From Caulobacteraceae bacterium UBA5005 (GTDB lineage Bacteria; Pseudomonadota; Alphaproteobacteria; Caulobacterales; Caulobacteraceae), in assembly GCA_002398405.1 (NCBI GenBank), contig DGYN01000016.1:24184-32751 (forward strand): a stretch of 8,568 bases of DNA, given 5' to 3'. This document shows, piece by piece, positions 5,494-8,568 of the stretch. The notes below the pieces were generated by a model that had not been told where the DNA came from, searched no databases, and saw only the letters and a program-made list of their open reading frames with translations. The number at the start of each line of letters is the position of its first letter. Within the stretch, counting starts at the first letter, position 1. The translations under genes were made by a program, and so were the position numbers.

Positions 5494-8400
5494 ATGAACG
5501 GTTGGGAATTCTGGATCGACCGGGGCGGCACCTTCACCGACGTGCTCGGCCGCGCGCCGGATGGCGAGGTGGTCACCGCCAAGCTGCTTTCGGCCTCCAG
5601 CGCCTATGAGGACGCCGCCGTCGAGGCCATGCGCCGCCTGCTGCAGGTCCCGGCGGGCGCGCCCTTTCCGGCCGAGCGGGTCACGGCCATCAAGATGGGC
5701 GCCACCGTCGCCACCAACGCCCTCCTGGAGCGGAAAGGCGCCAAGACCCTGTTCCTGACCACGGAAGGGTTCCGCGACAGCCTGCTGATCGGCGACCAGG
5801 CCAGGCCCGACCTCTTCGCGCTGGATATCGTCAAACCCGAGCCGCTCTATGCCGGCGTCCTGCAGGCGGTCGAGCGTCTTGCGGCCGATGGCTCGGTAGT
5901 CACGCCACTGGATGAGACTCTCGATTTCACGCCCTTCCTCAAGAAGGGCTTCACGTCCTGCGCCATCGCCTTCCTGCACGCCGACCTCAACCCCGAGCAC
6001 GAACAGCGCGCCGCCGAGCTGGCCCGCCGCGCCGGTTTCGAATTCGTGGCGGCCTCGCACGAGGTCTCCCCCCTCCCCCGCTTCATCCCCCGCGCTGAGA
6101 CCACCGTGGTCGACGCCTATCTGACGCCGGTCCTGCGCGCCTACGTCGACCAGGTTGCCGACGCCGTGAACGGCGCGCCCCTGTGGTTCATGACCTCGGC
6201 GGGGGGCCTGGTCCGCGCGAGCGCCTTCCGCGGCCGCGACGCCATCCTCTCAGGCCCGGCAGGCGGCGCCGTCGGCGTCGCCAAGACCGCCGAAGCGGCG
6301 GGCGCCAAGGCCGTGCTGGGCTTCGACATGGGCGGAACCTCGACCGACGTCTGCCGCTACGCCGGCGAACTTGAACGCAAGGACCAGACCCGCGTCGCCG
6401 GCGCGCGGGTCCGGGCGCCGACGCTGGACGTCGAGACTGTGGCGGCGGGGGGCGGCTCGATCCTCCACTTCGATGGCCTGCGGGCGCGGGTGGGACCGAA
6501 GAGCGCGGGCGCCGATCCCGGGCCTGCCTGCTACGGCAAGGGCGGACCGGCGACGGTGACGGACGCCAATGTTGTTCTGGGGCGGATCGATCCGTCCGCC
6601 TTCCCCCATATCTTCGGCCTCAACGCCGACCAGCCGCTTGACGTCCGAGCATCCCGGGCCGCCGTCCAGACGCTCGCCGACCAGATGGACGCCCCGAGCG
6701 CCGAAGCCGCCGCCGAAGGCTTCATCGCCATCGCCGTCGAGGAAACCGTCCAGGCCATCCGCCGCATCTCCACCGAGCGTGGTTTCGACCCCCGCGACCA
6801 CACCCTGGTGGCCTTCGGCGGCGCCGCGGGCCAGATCGCCTGCTGGGTGGCGGATGCGCTGGGCGTCACCGAGGTGCTCTGCCCGAAGTACGGCTCGCTG
6901 TTGTCAGCATGGGGGATCGGCCAAGCGGACGTACGCATAATCCGACAGGCGGCCGTGGAAGAGCGTCTCGATGAAGAGGGCTTGAGCGCTGTCGCCCGGA
7001 TCAGAGAACGTCTGGCCTTGGAAATTTGGGATGCCTCGCCGGAACAGGCAATTGCATCATGGAGCATGACGACTCGCATGTTCCTTCGCTACGAGGGAGC
7101 CGACACGGCGCTGCCTATATTGGCCAGCGCGGCTTCACCGCGTGAAGACTTCGAAGCCGCCCACCAACGGCTGTTCGGCTTCATCGAGCCGCAACGGCCA
7201 ATCATCATCGCTCACGTTGAGCTGGAGGTTTGCCTCAGTGAGGCTTCCGGAGACAGCGCGGAGGCTCGTTTCGAGCCGCGCTACACTTTCACGCTCCGAG
7301 ACTCCGACAAGCTCCACCTACTGCTACGTCCAGATACTCAGATCGCCGTGGCCCCTGGTTGGTGGTGCAGGCATCAGACAGGAGAACTCTATTGCCTGTA
7401 CCGCCTACGGCCGGACACTGCCAGTCGCCCCCAAACCGCCGCTACCCCCGACCCTATCACCCTGGAACTCTTCAACCGCCGCTTCATGGGAATCGCCGAA
7501 GCCATGGGCGCGGCCCTCGAACGCACCGCCCACTCCGTGAACATCAAGGAGCGGCTCGATTTCTCCTGCGCGCTTTTCGACACCGATGGCGGCCTGGTGG
7601 CCAATGCGCCTCATATGCCGGTGCATCTGGGCTCCATGGGGGCGAGCGTCAGGGCGGTCAGGGACCGGCATCCTGTCCTGAAGAGAGGCGACGCCTTCGC
7701 CTTGAACAACCCTTACGCGGGCGGCACCCACCTGCCGGATATCACCGTGGTCATGCCGGTGTTCGTCGAGGGCGATGCGCCGAGCTTCTATGTCGCGGCG
7801 CGCGGGCACCATGCCGATGTCGGCGGAATCCAGCCGGGGTCAATGCCGCCGTTCTCAAGAACCATCGCCGACGAAGGCGTCATGCTCGACGCCCTGCCGG
7901 TGATGCGGGACGGGCGTTTCCTTGAGGAGGATGTCCGCGCGGCGCTGACCGCCGGCCCCCTCCCCGCCCGCGCCCCGGACCGCAACATCGCCGACCTGAA
8001 AGCCCAGATCGCCGCCTGCCAGGCCGGCGCTTCCGCCGTCGCCCAACTGATCGAGACGCATGGCGGCGAGACGGTGGCCCGCTACATGGGCTTTGTGCAG
8101 CAGAACGCGGAGGCCTGCGTCCGCCGGGCCATCGGCGGGCTCAAGGACGGATCGGCGCGGGTTCCCATGGACGGCGGCGGTGAGATCGTGGTGCGGACCA
8201 CGGTCGATAGGTCGAAGGGCGAGGCGGTGCTGGATTTCACCGGCACGAGCGCGGAACTGCCCTCCAACTTCAACGCTCCCTCGGCCATCGTCGACGCCGC
8301 CGCCCTCTATGTGTTCCGCACCCTGATCGACGACGACATCCCGCTGAACGCCGGCTGCCTTGCGCCGCTGAAGATCATCCTGCCGGAGGGCTCCATGCTG

Positions 8401-8568
8401 TCGCCAAGGCCGCCTGCCGCGGTGGTCGCCGGCAATGTGGAGACCAGCCAGCACGTGGTCGACGCCCTCTATGAGGCGCTGGGGGTCATGGCCAACGCCC
8501 AAGGGTCGATGAACAACTTCACCTTCGGCGACGATCGGCGCCAGTACTATGAGACCATCTGCGGCGGC
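5494..8568 (+). CDS. Fused HyuA-HyuB hydantoinase / 5-oxoprolinase, 3' end outside the window
   Basis: One unbroken frame of 1025 codons to the window edge, without a stop; fused members are usually about 1200-1290 residues. They hydrolyse 5-oxoproline or hydantoin-type rings with ATP. HyuA N-terminal domain: WIDRGGTFTDV (7-17) and GATVATNALLERKGA (69-83). Central ATPase-like domain: LSGPAGG (252-258), GFDMGGTSTDV (276-286), AAGGGSI (317-323), GPKSAGADPGPACYG (334-348) and FGGAAGQIAC (441-450). HyuA C-terminal domain: from SAWGIG (471-476) with LRYEGADTALP near 532. HyuB: from about residue 652, with HMPVHLGSM (707-715), NNPYAGGTHLPDI (738-750), HHADVGG (772-778), FTGTS (915-919) and GNVETSQ (980-986). 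The ATG is the only start after an in-frame TAG at 5488; AGGAG lies 13 bases upstream, a long spacing. Substrate assignment within the family is unreliable. Codons 470-650 differ in base use from the rest. Confidence 0.92.
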   Translation, partial: MNGWEFWIDRGGTFTDVLGRAPDGEVVTAKLLSASSAYEDAAVEAMRRLLQVPAGAPFPAERVTAIKMGATVATNALLERKGAKTLFLTTEGFRDSLLIGDQARPDLFALDIVKPEPLYAGVLQAVERLAADGSVVTPLDETLDFTPFLKKGFTSCAIAFLHADLNPEHEQRAAELARRAGFEFVAASHEVSPLPRFIPRAETTVVDAYLTPVLRAYVDQVADAVNGAPLWFMTSAGGLVRASAFRGRDAILSGPAGGAVGVAKTAEAAGAKAVLGFDMGGTSTDVCRYAGELERKDQTRVAGARVRAPTLDVETVAAGGGSILHFDGLRARVGPKSAGADPGPACYGKGGPATVTDANVVLGRIDPSAFPHIFGLNADQPLDVRASRAAVQTLADQMDAPSAEAAAEGFIAIAVEETVQAIRRISTERGFDPRDHTLVAFGGAAGQIACWVADALGVTEVLCPKYGSLLSAWGIGQADVRIIRQAAVEERLDEEGLSAVARIRERLALEIWDASPEQAIASWSMTTRMFLRYEGADTALPILASAASPREDFEAAHQRLFGFIEPQRPIIIAHVELEVCLSEASGDSAEARFEPRYTFTLRDSDKLHLLLRPDTQIAVAPGWWCRHQTGELYCLYRLRPDTASRPQTAATPDPITLELFNRRFMGIAEAMGAALERTAHSVNIKERLDFSCALFDTDGGLVANAPHMPVHLGSMGASVRAVRDRHPVLKRGDAFALNNPYAGGTHLPDITVVMPVFVEGDAPSFYVAARGHHADVGGIQPGSMPPFSRTIADEGVMLDALPVMRDGRFLEEDVRAALTAGPLPARAPDRNIADLKAQIAACQAGASAVAQLIETHGGETVARYMGFVQQNAEACVRRAIGGLKDGSARVPMDGGGEIVVRTTVDRSKGEAVLDFTGTSAELPSNFNAPSAIVDAAALYVFRTLIDDDIPLNAGCLAPLKIILPEGSMLSPRPPAAVVAGNVETSQHVVDALYEALGVMANAQGSMNNFTFGDDRRQYYETICGG

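Noticed and set aside
6901..7450. Frameshift or decay in the oxoprolinase, suspected from the changed base composition
   Set aside because: The frame stays open throughout and keeps family motifs (SAWGIG, LRYEGADTALP, AHQRLFGFIEP) inside the block, so no compensating frameshift is needed.
1..8568. CRISPR array, insertion sequence, tRNA, phage or defence genes
   Set aside because: I saw no regularly spaced repeats, transposase, terminal inverted repeats, tRNA cloverleaf or recognised defence domains on either strand.

Overview
The window is GC-rich, with protein-coding third positions strongly biased to G or C. It looks like an alphaproteobacterial chromosome. Caulobacterales (Caulobacter or Phenylobacterium type) is my best guess, from the gene content, the promoter geometry (TTGACG, 14 bases, GC-starting -10 box) and the alphaproteobacterial style of the RNase P RNA start. 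The genus cannot be proven from the sequence alone.

Layout. From about 74 down to the left edge on the minus strand lies the 5' end of rnpB, the RNase P RNA, recognised by its universal block at 19-36 and preceded by a good promoter. Next, reading leftward-transcribed genes from right to left: a family III CoA-transferase (5429-4242), a TerB plus J-domain DjlA-like co-chaperone (4177-3482), a 93-residue two-helix membrane protein (3369-3088), a ten-helix EamA/DMT transporter (3031-2168), an AmpD-like cytoplasmic peptidoglycan amidase (2171-1446, start overlapping the transporter stop), and a TadE/TadG-like vWA pilus-assembly protein (1383-118). A single plus-strand gene, a fused HyuA-HyuB 5-oxoprolinase/hydantoinase, starts at 5494, divergent from the CoA-transferase, and runs off the right edge after 1025 codons with no stop.

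How the parts fit. The DjlA-like gene, amidase and rnpB form an envelope and RNA housekeeping neighbourhood, which in other alphaproteobacteria I recall lying next to mraZ and the division cluster; mraZ would then be expected just left of the window. The transporter and amidase are translationally coupled. The TadG-like protein is an orphan here, with no other tad genes in view. The CoA-transferase and oxoprolinase form a separate divergent metabolic pair with a 64-base shared control region.

The most notable observations are: rnpB, an RNA gene with no protein signal; a sharp block of low third-position GC (6901 to about 7450) that coincides with the C-terminal HyuA domain of the oxoprolinase and suggests mosaic origin; the ATGA coupling of a DMT transporter to a recycling amidase; and stem-loops that include stop codons. 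I see no CRISPR array, insertion sequence, tRNA or clearly new defence system.
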